NCBI GenBank assembly: GCA_026913215.1
Contig: JAPTYK010000001.1
Location: 6,572,001 to 6,636,000, forward strand
DNA: 64,000 nt
Reading direction: 5' to 3'
DNA from: Streptomyces diastatochromogenes
GTDB taxonomy: Bacteria > Actinomycetota > Actinomycetes > Streptomycetales > Streptomycetaceae
Numbering within the stretch: position 1 is the first letter of the stretch; every line of letters begins with the position of its first letter. The notes below the pieces were generated by a model. That model worked only from the letters and a program-made list of their open reading frames with translations, was not told the origin of the DNA and did no database searches. Below are positions 17,007-27,319 of this stretch, piece by piece. Both the position numbers and the translations under genes were made by a program.

Positions 17007-18268
17007 TCAGGCCACGCCTCGGATGCGGACGACGAGGATGCCGCCGGCGAGGATGACCAGGGCCGCGGTCGCGTACAGGCCGGTGTAGCCGCCGAGGTGG
17101 GCGATGACCGGCGCGGCGAGCGCGGGGCGAGGACCTGGGGGCCGGAGTTGGCGATGTTGATGACGCCCAGGTCCTTGGCGCGGTCGGCGGCCTCGGGCAG
17201 CACCTGGGTGACGAGGGCCTGGTCGACGGCGAGGTAGATGCCGTACCCGGCGCCGAGGACGGCGGCGGCGACGAGGGCGGACGGCCAGGTGTGGACCAGG
17301 GCGAGCAGCAGTGCGGCGGCGGCCATGACCAGCGAGCAGAGGACGACGAAGCCCTTGCGGCGCCCGGCGCGGTCGGACAGCACGCCCACGGGGATGGCCG
17401 TGAGCGCGGCGCAGAGGGTGTAGACGACCGTGAGGATCAGCACGCCGGTGCCGGGGTCGCCGTAGTGGACGGCGTCGGCGAGGAAGTAGAACAGGTAGAG
17501 GGTGCCCAGGGCGTTGCCCAGGTTGATCAGGAAGCGGGTGAGCCAGGCCCAGCCGAAGTCGGGGTGGAGCCGGGGGCTCACCCAGAACGAGCGGGCGAAG
17601 GCGCGGGCGTCGAAGGCGGGGCGCAGCTCCCGGGGCAGGGCCGGTTCGGTCTGGCGCAGGGCGAAGGGGAGGGCGAGGACGATCGTGAGCACGGCGAGCG
17701 TGACGTACCCGCCCCGACGCCGGTGACCAGCAGCGTGGTGATCAGCGCGCCGAGGACCAGGCCGATGGACTGCATGAGGCCGGTCCAGCCGGAGACCACC
17801 GCGCGCTGGCCGAGCGGCACGCGGTCGGCGATCGGGTGGTGACCCCGGCCAGCATCGCGTTGAGGCCCGCCTGCGCGAGGCACCAGCCGACGGCGACCCC
17901 GCCACCGTGTGCTGGGTGGCGGTGGCCGCGAGCCCCGCCGCCCCGGCGAGCGCCCCGCCGAGGATCCAGGGGCGGCGGCGGCCGAACCGGCTCGTCGTCC
18001 GGTCCGACCACGCCCCGGCGAGCGGGTTGGCGAGCACCGCGACGAGCGCGCCGAGACCGGTGACGAGCGACAGCGCGGCGTTCTTGTCGTGCGGGTCGAT
18101 CCGCTCCAGCTGGAGCGGCAGCAGGATCTGGATGGGCGTCATGAACGCCATGAAGACGGCGAGGGTGGCCAGCGAGAGGCCGGCCGTCCAGCCGGCCGTG
18201 ACCGGGACGGTGGGCTCGGCGAAGACGGCGGGACTGTCCTCGGCGGCCGCTTCCGGAGCGTGGGTCAT
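17007..18268 (-). CDS. MFS transporter (sugar/glycoside type) downstream of beta-glucosidase
   Basis: The ATG at 18268 gives MTHAPEAAAEDSPAVFAEP, then GLSLATLAVFMAFMTPIQIL and the MFS motif A-like loop NPLAGAWSDRTTSRFGRRRP. The second half contains GVLSDRAGRRKGFVVL, and the end reads VRIRGVA. Frame changes occur near 17130, 17715, 17835 and 17905, giving a protein of about 420 residues and 12 helices. It is 14 bp downstream of the beta-glucosidase, so the two form an operon, probably importing a glycoside hydrolysed by that enzyme. Confidence 0.8.
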
Positions 18269-18282
18269 GACGGCTCCGCCGC

Positions 18283-19658
18283 TCAGGGCCGGTGGGAGGC
18301 GATGAGGGCGCGGTACCAGTCGAAGCTCGCCCGGGGCGTGCGCAGTCCGGTGGCGAAGTCGACCTCGACTAGGCCGAAGCGCTGGTGGTAGCCCTCGGCC
18401 CACTCGAAGTTGTCGAGCAGCGACCAGGTGAAGTAGCCGCGCACGTCCACCCCCCGGGCCACGGCGTCCGCGACGGCGCCGATGTGTCCGGCGAGGTAGT
18501 CGATGCGTGCCTGGTCGTGCTGCCCGGCCGGCTGCGAGCAGCCGCTCTCGGTGATCCACACCGGCGGAAGGGCGTCGCCGTAGCGGTCCTTGAGGCCGGT
18601 GAGCAGCTCGGTGAGCCCGTCGGGGACGACCGGCCAGCCGAACGAGGTCCGCTCGTACGTCTCCTGGGGTTCCGCCAGGTCGAAGGGGAGCCCCGCGGCG
18701 GGATCGGCCGGGGCGGTCACCCAGGTCGGGTTGTAGTAGTTGACGCCGAGGCCGTCCAGCGGGGCGGCGATGGTGGCGAGATCCCCGTCGCGCACCACTC
18801 CTCCCCAGCTCGGGTCGGTCATGCCGTACGCCGAGAGGTCGGGGTAACTCCCCGGAGGATCGGGTCGTTGAAGAGCAGGTTGTGCAGGGTGTCGTACGCC
18901 GAGGCCGCCGCCGCGTCCTCGGCGGAGCGGGCGTCCGGGCGCAGGCGCACGGGCGTGCAGTTGTTGGCGATCAGCACCTGGCCGTCGGGGACGGCGGCCC
19001 GCAGCGCCGCGGTCGCGAGCCCGTGGCCGAGCAGCTGGTGGTGCGCGACGGGCAGGGCGTCCAGCATCAGGGCGCGGCCCGGGGCGTGGACGCCGAAGCC
19101 GTAGCCGAAGGACATGTGCACGAAGGGCTCGTTCAGGGTGATCCACCGCTTGACCCGGTCGCCGAGCCGCTCGGCCGTGACCGCCGCGTACTCCGCGAAC
19201 CGGTGCGCGGTGTCGCGGTTCAGCCAGCCGCCCTCGTCCTCCAGGGCCTGCGGCAGGTCCCAGTGGAAGAGGGTGGGGGTGGGCTCGATCCCGGCGGCGA
19301 GCAGCGCGTCGACCAGCCGGTCGTAGAAGTCGAGGCCGCGCGGCTCCACCTTGCCCGTGCCGGCCGGCAGGACGCGAGGCCAGGACACCGAGAAGCGGTA
19401 CGCGTCGAGCCCGAGCCGGCGCATCAGCGCGACGTCCTCGTCGAGCCGGTGGTAGTGGTCGCAGGCGACGTCGCCGGTGTGGCCGTCGCGGACGGCCCCG
19501 GGGCGCCGCACGAAGGTGTCCCAGATCGAGGCGCCCTTGCCGTCCTCCTCGGCCGCGCCCTCGATCTGGTACGCGGCGGTCGACGCGCCCCAGACGAAGT
19601 CGCCCGGAAGCCGGGGGAGTCGGGTGGGGTCGGTGGGACCGGTGGGGCTGGTTGTCAC
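18283..19658 (-). CDS. GH1 beta-glucosidase (TetR-controlled copy)
   Basis: The GTG at 19658 (GGCAGGTGCC upstream) gives VTTSPTGPTDPTRLP, then LPGDFVWGASTAAYQIEGAA, the GH1 N-terminal signature. The acid/base Glu lies in ITLNEPFVH and the nucleophile in WITESGC, where most GH1 enzymes have TENG. NYYNPTWV and LWSLLDNFEWAEGYHQRFGL complete the family fingerprint. The length is about 458 residues. A frame change lies near 18858 and possibly another near 18545. It hydrolyses short beta-glycosides in the cytoplasm. An upstream in-frame ATG at 19727 would overlap the operator and is unlikely to be the start. Confidence 0.85.
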
Positions 19659-19708
19659 GGGCACCTGCCTTCGCTGCTGCGCTCGCCGTCCGAGGTGGGC
19701 CGCACCGT

Positions 19709-19730
19709 AACATGAACACTTGTTCACGTT
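19709..19730. promoter_or_regulatory. Palindromic operator, probably for the adjacent TetR repressor
   Basis: The core TGAACACTTGTTCA (19713-19726) has arms TGAACA and TGTTCA, extended by AAC and GTT outside to 22 bp. It sits between the TetR gene and the beta-glucosidase start, 51 bp upstream of that start. Size and symmetry are typical of TetR operators. The assignment to this TetR is inference from position. Confidence 0.65.
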
Positions 19731-19752
19731 CTATGGGCGGGACGGGCCGGAT

Positions 19753-20398
19753 TCACCCGCGCTCGGCCGCCAGCCGCTCCCTCAGGTCGTTCCAGTAGCC
19801 GTCCAGCATCCGCCTGAGCTCGTCCACGGTCTCCAGGTCCGGCTCGCCGCCGCCCTTGTACGCCTCGTGCAGCACGGCGTTGGCGGCCCACACCACCATC
19901 CGCGTCGCCCGCCGCGCCCGCTCGCCGCCGGGCCCGCCGGTCAGGTGCTCCACGATGCGCAGCAGACCCTCGGCGACCAGCGCGTTGCTCGCCTCGTCGG
20001 CGCGGGCGAGCTCGGGACTGAGGTGCCGCCCGGCCCACAGCGCCATGCCGCCCGGCTGGGACCGGAACAGCTCGCCGTAGACCTCGACCATCGTCCCCAC
20101 CAGGTCGGTCAGTTCCCCGCGAGGGCCCGCTCGACGAGCCCGTCGATGGCGGTCGCGAAGCCCTCCAGGTACCGCCGGCCGAGCGCGTCCACGACGGCGC
20201 CCTTGTCGGGATGGAACTGGTAGATGCTGCCCACCGGGACGCCCGCCTCCTCGGCGACCCGCCGCATGGTCAGGGCCTCGTAACCCTCCTGAGACAGGAT
20301 CCGGTCGGCCGCGCCGAGGATGGCCTCCACCCGCGCCCGGCTGCGCGCCTGCCGCGGTTCCCTGCGCAGCCGCGGCCGCGCTCCGTCGCTTCCGTCAT
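19753..20398 (-). CDS. TetR-family transcriptional regulator
   Basis: ATG 20398 is the likely start (MTEATERG), with a frame change within the first 10-20 codons. Then ILGAADRILSQEGYEALTMR and VAEEAGVPVGSIYQFHPDKG form the TetR helix-turn-helix. After a change near 20110 the ligand-binding part reads MVEVYGELFRSQPGGMALWA and MLDGYWNDLRERLAAERG. The length is about 215 residues. It is transcribed toward the beta-glucosidase/MFS pair, with the palindrome at 19709-19730 between them, so it probably represses that pair and is relieved by a sugar or a glycoside aglycone. Confidence 0.8.
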
Positions 20399-20442
20399 CG
20401 CGTGCTCCCGGTCGTCCGGCGGTTCGGTGCGGGAAGCGTACC

Positions 20443-20473
20443 TTCTAACGCCAATCCGCATTGTTCCTAGAAT
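20443..20473 (+). promoter_or_regulatory. Possible promoter/operator of the ArsR-like gene
   Basis: TTCTA (20443-20447) and TAGAA (20468-20472) form inverted arms around a 20-bp centre. TAGAAT (20468-20473) resembles a -10 box and lies only 6 bp before the GTG start, which would make the transcript leaderless. Leaderless genes are common in Streptomyces. No clear -35 box is present. Confidence 0.35.
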
Positions 20474-20479
20474 GGGTCC

Positions 20480-21155
20480 GTGGAGGACATCGAAGCGATC
20501 GCGGTGCTGCAGGACCCTGTACGACGCCGCCTGTACGAGTACGTCGTGGCCCAGGGCCGGGAGGTCGGCCGCAACGAGGCCGCCGAGGCGGCCGGGTGGC
20601 GCGCACGCTCGCCGCGCACCACCTGGACAAGCTGACCGGGGCGGGCTCCTGGAGAGCGGCAGCCGCCGCCTGTCCGGGCGCTCGGGCCCGGGGCCGCCGC
20701 CCGCCAAGGTCTACACGCGCGCGCGTGGCGAACGCTCGGTCTCACTGCCCGCCCGTGACTACCGCACCGCCGCCGAGCTGCTCGCCGAGGCCGCCGAGCA
20801 CGCCGGGCTCGACGCCGGACTCTGCGCGGCGGCGCGCCGCCGGGGCGAGGCCCTGCGCGGCCCGGCGGGACTCTGCGGCGGCCTCGACGAGGCCGTGGAG
20901 ACGCTGGCGGCCCGCGGCTACGAGCCGTACCGGGAGGACGGCGCCGTCCGGATGCGCAACTGCCCCTTCCACGCCGTCGCCGAGAGCTTCCCGCCGCTCG
21001 TCTGCGGCATGAACCTCGCCCTCCTGGAAGGACTGCTCGGCACCGAGGGCCCCGTACGCGCGCGCATGGACGCCCGACCGGGGGAGTGCTGCGTGGTGGT
21101 CGAAGAGGAGGCGGTCGAAGCGGCGCCCCGGGCTTCTAAAAACAACGACGATTGA
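20480..21155 (+). CDS. ArsR/SufR-like winged-helix regulator with C-terminal cysteines
   Basis: The GTG at 20480 gives VEDIEAIAVLQDPVRRRLYE, the ArsR/DeoR-like wHTH start (VLQDPVRRRLYEYV), with AAHHLDKLTGAGLLESGSRR in the recognition region after frame correction near 20600-20660. The C-terminal domain contains NCPFHAVAESFPPLVCGM and later GECCVVVEEE. The four Cys residues (C-x13-C, then a CC pair) resemble metal or Fe-S sensing regulators of the SufR type, although the spacing is not the canonical one. It ends at 21155, 32 bp before a DUF3291 gene in the same direction. Ligand not determined. Confidence 0.7.
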
Positions 21156-21187
21156 CATAGAAAAGCGGCCCGTGCTGGGATGAGGCC

Positions 21188-21687
21188 ATGACCGCATCCC
21201 CGCACGCCCACCACCTCGCCCAGCTCAACGTCGCCGCGCTCCGCTTCCCCTCGACGACCCGCGCGCGGCCCACTTCGTCGAGATGCTCGACCCGGTCAAC
21301 GCCGCCGCCGACACCGCCCCCGGCTTCGTCTGGCGGCTCGTGGAGGACGGCGAGGCCGACGCCACCGGCATGCGCCCGCTGGGCGAGGACGTCATCGTCA
21401 ACCTGTCCGTCTGGGAGAGCCAGGAGGCCCTGTGGGACTTCGCGTACCGCAGCGGGCACCTGGAGGTGATGCGGCGGCGCCGTGAGTGGTTCCACCGGCA
21501 CGTCGAGGCGCACATGGTGCTCTGGTGGGTCCCCGCCGGCCACGTCCCGACCGTCGCCGAGGCCCTGGAACGCCTCGCGGACCTGCGGGAACACGGGCCG
21601 TCCCCCCGGGCCTTCACCTTCGCCTCCTCCCACACCGCCGCCGAGGCCGCCGGGCACGCGCCGGACGGGAACCCGGCGACGGTCTGA
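21188..21687 (+). CDS. DUF3291 domain protein
   Basis: ATG 21188 follows GATGAGG, a weak ribosome-binding site. It starts MTASPHAHHLAQLNVAALRF; after one frame change near 21255 it reads HFVEMLDPVNAAADTAPGFV, with VNLSVWESQEALWDFAYRSG and HRHVEAHMVLWWVPAGH, matching the DUF3291 family, a ferredoxin-like fold related to antibiotic-biosynthesis-monooxygenase-like domains. About 166 residues. It is probably co-transcribed with the regulator upstream. Biochemical role unknown. Confidence 0.8.
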
Positions 21688-21742
21688 GGAGGCGGTCCGG
21701 GGGGAAGGCCCCCGGGCCGGCCGTGTGCGCGAAGGGGTCCGG

Positions 21743-22437
21743 TCAGCCGGCGGTCCCGTTGACGGCGTCCTCGATCAGGTCGACGACGGCCGCGCCCGGG
21801 AGGCCAAGGAGGCGTGGCTCGCGTCGAGTTCGATCGTCCTGCGGGGGTTCATGCGCGCGGCCATGCGGCGCTCGTTGTCCGGGTGGATCATGCGGTCCTC
21901 GGTCGACACCTGGTACCAGACGGGCTTGTTCCGCCAGGCCGGCGCCGTCACCTCGTCGCCGAACGTGGAGCCGAGCGGGGCCTTCTGGGTGACGGCCATG
22001 ACGAGGGCCTCCTCGGGCGCGAGGTCCTGGCAGAAGCTCTCGTGGAACGCGTCCTGCTTGATCCAGAGGTAGCCGTCGGAGTCGGGGGCGATGTTCTCGA
22101 AGGCGGCGGGCGGCATCTCCTGGCTGATTCCACCCGGGCTCTCGCCGGCGTCGGGCGCGAAGGCCGCGATGTAGACGAGGGCCGTGACGTTGGGCAGGTC
22201 GCCGGCTTCGGTGATGACGGCGCCGCCGTAGGAGTGGCCGACCAGGACGACCGGGCCGTCGACCTGCTCGACCATCTTGCGGGTGCGTTCGGCGTCGTCG
22301 GCGAGCGAGGTGAGCGGGTTCTCGACGGCGTGGATCCTGTCGTAACCGCGCTTGTTCAGCTCGACGATGACGTGGGCCCAGTGGGCGGCTCCGCCCCAGA
22401 AGCCGTGGACCAGGACGATGGTGGGCCTGTCACTCAT
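21743..22437 (-). CDS. Cytoplasmic alpha/beta hydrolase (EstC/MES-like)
   Basis: ATG 22437 gives MSDRPTIVLVHGFWGGAAHW, with the oxyanion HGFWGG turn, nucleophile elbow VLVGHSYGGAVITEAG, catalytic acid region (TEDRMIHPDNERRMAARM) and His in ELDASHASLASR. The frame changes near 21790, and the correct end (VDLIEDAVNGTAG) stops at 21743. About 230 residues, no signal peptide. It is 19 bp after a secreted paralogue in the same direction, so it is probably in one operon. Such enzymes cleave small esters; substrate unknown. Confidence 0.8.
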
Positions 22438-22456
22438 GGCGTTTCTTCCTTCGGCG

Positions 22457-23271
22457 TCAGCAGGTGGCTTCGGCGGCCTCGTCGACGAGGCCGACGACGG
22501 TCTCGGGGTGGGACATCATGGCGACGTGCGAGGAGTCGATCTCCACGGTGCGCGAGCCCGCCCGCCGGGCCTCGAAACGCTCCAGGTCCGGGGCGATCGC
22601 CTTGTCCTGCCGGGCCACGAGGAACCAGGACGGGACCGTCTTCCACGCGGCCGTTCGGGCCTTCTCGGCGAAGCCGGCGGCCGTGATCGGACGCTGCTCG
22701 ACCGCCATGAGCCGGGTCTGCCGCTCGGGCAGGTCGGCGGCGAAGACGTCGTGGAACTTGTCGTTCTGGATGTACAGGTCGGTCCCGCTGCCCGCGCCGT
22801 CGGTGTACGGCACCGGACGCAGGGCCGTCCCGAGCTCGCTGCCCGGGAACTTCGCGGACAGCTCGGCGGGCGACTCGCCCTTGTCCGGCATGAACGCGGC
22901 GACGTACACGAGCGCCTTCACGTTCGGGTTGCCCGCCGCGGCGCTGCTGATGACGGCGCCGCCGTACGAGTGGCCGACCAGGACGATCGGACCCCGGATG
23001 CCCTTCAGGACGCTCGCGGTGTACGTGGAGTCGTTGCCCAGACCGCGCAGCGGGTTCGCGGGCGCGACGACCTCGTAGCCCCGGTGCCGGAGGCCCTCGG
23101 CGACCGCGTTCCAGCCGGAGGCGTCCGCGAAGGCGCCGTGCACCAGGACGACGGTCGGCCTGGCGCCGTGACCGCTCCCGGCGGCGGCGCGGATGTGGCC
23201 GTCGCCGCCGCCGCGGCGACGACGAGGGCGAGCACACCGGCGGCGCGCCGGGAGGAGACGAGCGGGGACAT
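22457..23271 (-). CDS. Secreted alpha/beta hydrolase, paralogue of the next gene
   Basis: ATG 23271 gives a Sec signal peptide (SSRRAAGVLALVVAAAAATA), then after a frame change near 23155 the mature enzyme: VLVHGAFADASGWNAVAEGL, VLVGHSYGGAVISSAAAG, LVARQDKAIAPDLERFEARR and EIDSSHVAMMSHPETVVGLV. The layout of nucleophile Ser, acid and His matches the cytoplasmic copy downstream. About 270 residues. The pair suggests the same ester class is handled outside and inside the cell. Confidence 0.8.
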
Positions 23272-23367
23272 GCGGGCTCCTTGCGTGGGGGTGTCACCGG
23301 GAGCGAGTCTGCTGCCCACGTCCGGCGCGGCACGGCACGCGGTCCAAGGGGTGACGGGCGGCCCCGG

Positions 23368-23886
23368 TCAGTACAGGGCGGCCCCATGGGGACTCCTCAC
23401 CCGTGACATACGCGCGGATCGACGCCAGGTACTCCGCGCGGCCGACGCGTCCGTCCCCGTCGCCGTCCAGCGCGTCGAAGGCCGCGTCGGCGTTGTCGGC
23501 CCGGTTGCCCAGCGCCTGGCGCAGCGTCGTGAACTGCGCGCGGTCCAGGCTGCCGTCCCGGTCGGCGTCGGCGAGGTCGAACAGGGCGCCCAGGGCGTAC
23601 TGGCAGATGTTGTCGAACTTGTCCGCGTCCACCCAGGCGATGTACTCCTCGTACGTCATCACGCCGTCGCCGTTGGCGTCCATCGCCGCCCAGGCGCGTT
23701 CTCCGGTGGTGCGCGCGGCGATGACCAGGGGTCGTCGTCGGCGCGTCCGGTCGCCCGCTGGGCCCGCTCGATGCGGACGAAGTAGTCGTGCTTCGAGGCG
23801 ACCCCGTCCCCGTCGGTGTCCAGCATCGCGTAGACGCGGGCCTTCGGGGTCGTGGGGGCCTGCGGTTCGGCCTGGGGGAGCGGCAT
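23368..23886 (-). CDS. Calerythrin-like four-EF-hand calcium-binding protein
   Basis: ATG 23886 gives MPLPQAEPQAPTTPKARVYA. Four EF-hand loops are visible: DTDGDGVASKHDY, DANGDGVMTYEEY, DADRDGSLDRAQF and DGDGDGRVGRAEY, each with Asp at positions 1, 3 and 5 and Gly at 6. This matches calerythrin/CabC-type cytoplasmic Ca2+ buffers in actinomycetes, linked in Streptomyces to spore and aerial growth. Frame changes occur near 23730 and 23390; the second gives the natural end PWGAALY and stop at 23368. About 172 residues. Confidence 0.8.
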
Positions 23887-23991
23887 GCCGGATCTTCCTT
23901 CGCATATGGGGACGTAGCCGCTGCCCATGATCGACGGCGGGGCCCTTCCCGCCCGGCCGACCCACCGGCCGTCCCCCGGACGGGTGGCCGC

Positions 23992-24813
23992 TCAGGCCGC
24001 CCCCACCAGATCGCGCGTCAGCTTCATCAGGCGCTCGCGCGCGTCCGTGTCGTACGCCTGCTCGTGGGCCCGCGTGTCGGTGAACCGGTCGAAGTACCGG
24101 CCCGTGACGGTGGCGAGTTCCGGGTCCAGGAGGAGCCGTACGGTCGGACGGACGCCCTCCTCCGTGGTGGTGACGGGCGTGAGGCCGTAGGCGCGGACGC
24201 CGGTCGTGTCCATCAGGTGGGCCGGGTGCAGGGCGTTCACCGTGACGCCGGTGCCCGCCAGTTCGGCGGCGAGCTCGAAGGTGGCCATGATCATGGCGAG
24301 CTTGCTCCTGCAGTAGGCGCGCAGGCCCTCGTAGTCCCGTTCCAGCATGACGTCGTCGAAGTCGATCGTCTCCTGGCCGATCGAGGCGACGTTGACGACC
24401 CGCGCCGGGGCGGAGGCAGTGAGCAGCGGAAGCAGGGCGCGGGTGAGGGCGTACGGGGCCAAGTGGTTGACGGCGAAGCGGAGTTCGTGGCCCTGGGCGC
24501 TGAGTTCGCGGACGAGCGGCCGTGAGCCGCCTCCGGCCACCGCGTTGTGGATCAGGCCGTCGAGGCGCGGCTCCGCCGCCCGGATCCGGGCGGCCATCGC
24601 GTGGACCTGGTCGAGGTCGGAGAGGTCGGCGGGATACGTGCGGACCGTGGTGCCGGGACCGGCGGCCCGGACCTCGGCGGCCACGGTTTCGAGGCGCTCG
24701 GCGTTCCGGCCGTGCAGGAGGAGGGTGCCGCCGAGGGGAGCCAGGTCGAGGGCGAGCGCGTGGCCCATGCCCTGGGTGACGCCGGTGATCAGAGTGGTGT
24801 GCTGGGAGGTCAT
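23992..24813 (-). CDS. Short-chain dehydrogenase/reductase
   Basis: ATG 24813 (GGAGG region of the complement near the start is weak) gives MTSQHTTLITGVTQGMGHAL with the TGxxxGxG cofactor loop. RVVNVASIGQETIDFDD holds the catalytic Ser, and GLRAYCRSKLAMIMATFELA the YxxxK. NALHPAHLMDTTGVRAYGL follows as in SDRs acting on small carbonyls. The frame is open over 273 residues. It is 131 bp from katG, so probably separate. Substrate unknown; NADP(H) preference is suggested by R residues after beta-2 (HGRNAERLE). Confidence 0.85.
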   Translation of the reverse strand: MTSQHTTLITGVTQGMGHALALDLAPLGGTLLLHGRNAERLETVAAEVRAAGPGTTVRTYPADLSDLDQVHAMAARIRAAEPRLDGLIHNAVAGGGSRPLVRELSAQGHELRFAVNHLAPYALTRALLPLLTASAPARVVNVASIGQETIDFDDVMLERDYEGLRAYCRSKLAMIMATFELAAELAGTGVTVNALHPAHLMDTTGVRAYGLTPVTTTEEGVRPTVRLLLDPELATVTGRYFDRFTDTRAHEQAYDTDARERLMKLTRDLVGAA

Positions 24814-24944
24814 GACGACCACTCTGGTGCCGGCCGGCGGTCCGGCGGCAGAGCGTGTCACACCTGGTGTCGACACCACCAGGCTGACGGGGGAGAGGGA
24901 CCGGCCGTACGGTGCGGTCGGCCCCTCGCCGTCCCCGGCCCCGC

Positions 24945-27171
24945 TCAGCGCAGGTCGAACCGGTCGAGGTTCATCACCTTGTCCCACGCGGCCGCGAAGT
25001 CCCGCGCGAACTTCTCGCCCGCGTCCGCCGACGCGTACACCTCCGCGAGGGCCCGCAGCTGCGAGTGCGAGCCGAAGACGAGGTCGACGGGGGTGGCGGT
25101 CCACCGCACCTCGCCCGTGGCGCGGTCGCGGCCCTCGAAGACGTTCTCGTCGTCCGTCGACGCCTTCCACTCCGTGCCCATGTCGAGGAGCCCGACGAAG
25201 AAGTCGGTGGTCAGCGACTCCGGCCGGTCGGTGAAGACCCCGTGCGCCGAACCCCCGAAGCCGGTGCCGAGGACCCGCATCCCGCCGACGAGGACCGTCA
25301 TCTCGGGCGCGGTCAGCGTCAGCAGGTTGGCGCGGTCGAGGAGCAGGGTCTCCGGCGACAGCTTCTCCCCGGCCCGGAGGTAGTTGCGGAAGCCGTCCGC
25401 CCGCGGTTCGAGCACCGCGAACGACTCCACGTCGGTCTGCTCCTGCGAGGCGTCCGTGCGCCCCGGCGCGAACGGGACGGTGACGTCGTACCCGGCGTTC
25501 TTCGCGGCCCGCTCGACCGCTGCGCACCCGCCGAGGACGATCAGGTCGGCGAGCGAGATCCGCGCCCGCCGGAGCCCTCGAAGTCCGCGCGGATCCCGTC
25601 GAGGACCTCGATCGTCCGGGCCACCTCGGGCAGGTCGTTGACCTCCCAGTCCTTCTGCGGGGCGAGCCGGATCCGCGCCCTGTTGGCGCCGCCGCGCCGG
25701 TCGGTGCCGCGGAAGCTCGCGGCCGACGCCCAGGCGGTGGTGACCAGCTGGGAGAGGGAGAGCCCCGAGTCGAGGACCCGGGCCTTGAGGGCCGTGACGT
25801 CCGCCTCGCCGACCAGCGGGTGGTCCACCGCGGGACGGGGTCCTGCCAGAGCTGCGGCTCGGGGATCCACGGGCCGAGGTAGCGGGAGAGGGGGCCCATG
25901 TCGCGGTGGAGCAGCTTGTACCAGGCCCTGGCGAACGCGTCCGCGAGCTGGTCCGGGTTCTCGTGGAAGCGCTTCGCGATCGGCGCGTAGACGGGGTCGA
26001 GCCGCAGCGAGAGGTCCGTCGTCAGCATCATCGGGGCGTGCCGCTTCGCAGGGTCGTGCGCGTCGGGCACCGTGTCCTTCGCCGCCGCGTCCTTCGGGGT
26101 CCACTGCTGGGCGCCGGCGGGGCTGGTCGTCAGCTCCCACTCGTACCGGAACAGATTGTCCAGGTAGCCGTTGTCCCACTTCGTCGGCTCGTTGGTCCAC
26201 GCCCCTTCGAGCCCGCTGGTGAGCGCGTCGGCGCCCACGCCGCTGCCGTAGGAGTTCCGCCAGCCGATGGCCTGCTGCTCCATGGGGGCGGCCTCGGGCT
26301 CCGGGCCGATGTACTGCGGATCGACCGCGCCGTGACACTTGCCGAAGGTGTGGCCGCCGACGATGAGCGCGACCGTCTCCTCGTCGTCCATCGCCATGCG
26401 CGCGAACGTCTCCCGGATGTCCCGGGCGGCGGCGACCGGATCCGGATTGCCGTTGGGGCCCTCCGGGTTGACGTAGATCAGGCCCATCTGCACGGCGCCG
26501 AAGGGGCCGGTCAGCTCCCGGTCGCCGCTGTAGCGCTCGTCGCCGAGCCAGGTGTCCTCGGGACCCCAGAAGATCTCCTCGGGCTCCCAGACGTCCGGGC
26601 GCCCGAAGCCGAAGCCGAAGGTCTTGAACCCCATGGACTCCATGGCGCAGTTCCCGGCGAAGACCAGCAGATCGGCCCAGGAGATCTTCCGCCCGTACTT
26701 CTGCTTGACCGGCCACAGCAGACGGCGCGCCTTGTCGAGGCTCGCGTTGTCCGGCCAGCTGTTGAGCGGCGCGAAGCGCTGGGCGCCGCGCCCGCCGCCG
26801 CCCCGGCCGTCGGCGATGCGGTACGTGCCCGCCGCGTGCCAGCTCATCCGGATGAACAGGGGCCCGTAGTGGCCGTAGTCGGCGGGCCACCATTCCTGGG
26901 AGTCCGTCATCACCGCGAAGACGTCCCGCTTCAGCGCCTCGACGTCGAGGCCGGCGAACTCCTTCGCGTAGTCGTACTCCCCGCCCATCGGATCGGACAG
27001 GGGCGAATGCTGGTGCAGGACCTGGAGGTCCAGCTGGTTGGGCCACCAGTCCCTGTTGGTCATGGGCCGGGTCTCGGCGGGGGTGGGGGAGGCGATCGCC
27101 GGGTTCTCGCTGTCGCTGCCGGGCACGTGGGTCCTTCTTCCGCTCATCGTGACGGTTTCGGCGTCCGACAT
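24945..27171 (-). CDS. katG: Catalase-peroxidase KatG
   Basis: About 740 residues from ATG 27171; ATG 27147 is an alternative start. The distal haem pocket is RMSWHAAGTYR (Arg, Trp, His) and the proximal His is in ALIVGGHTFGKCHG. The covalent Met-Tyr-Trp adduct Tyr is in MGLIYVNPEGPNG. NRDWWPNQLDLQVLHQHSPL and WADLLVFAGNCAMESMGFKT are strong family signatures. Frame changes near 25835 and 25555 split the C-terminal peroxidase-like domain, which resumes and ends in DKVMNLDRFDLR. Converts H2O2 to water and oxygen and has peroxidase activity. No FurA gene is adjacent in the window, unlike many actinobacterial katG loci. Confidence 0.93.
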
Positions 27172-27319
27172 GCTCGCGCACGGTGGACCACGGATCCGTG
27201 AGAACACGCAGACCCCGGCAAACCGAAGGAAATGAGACGGTCCGGATTCGGTGAAACCGCGCGGCCCTCGTACCGTCCTCTCAGCAGGGAGACAGCAGTG
27301 ATCGGGGAGTGGGGATCTC

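Noticed and set aside
15395..18559. A single 1054-residue minus-strand reading frame
   Set aside because: It joins the MFS region and the NCS1 permease through non-coding sequence; the permease has its own start with ribosome-binding site at 16807, and the MFS gene stops at 17007 in another frame.
21153..21187. TTGACA at the ArsR-like gene stop as a -35 box for the DUF3291 gene
   Set aside because: No plausible -10 box lies 16-19 bp downstream, and the two genes are close enough for one transcript.
16908..22137. Long plus-strand frames antisense to the permease, beta-glucosidase, TetR and hydrolase genes
   Set aside because: They have no recognisable domains, are Gly/Val/Glu-rich as expected from complement of high-GC genes, and lack ribosome-binding sites.
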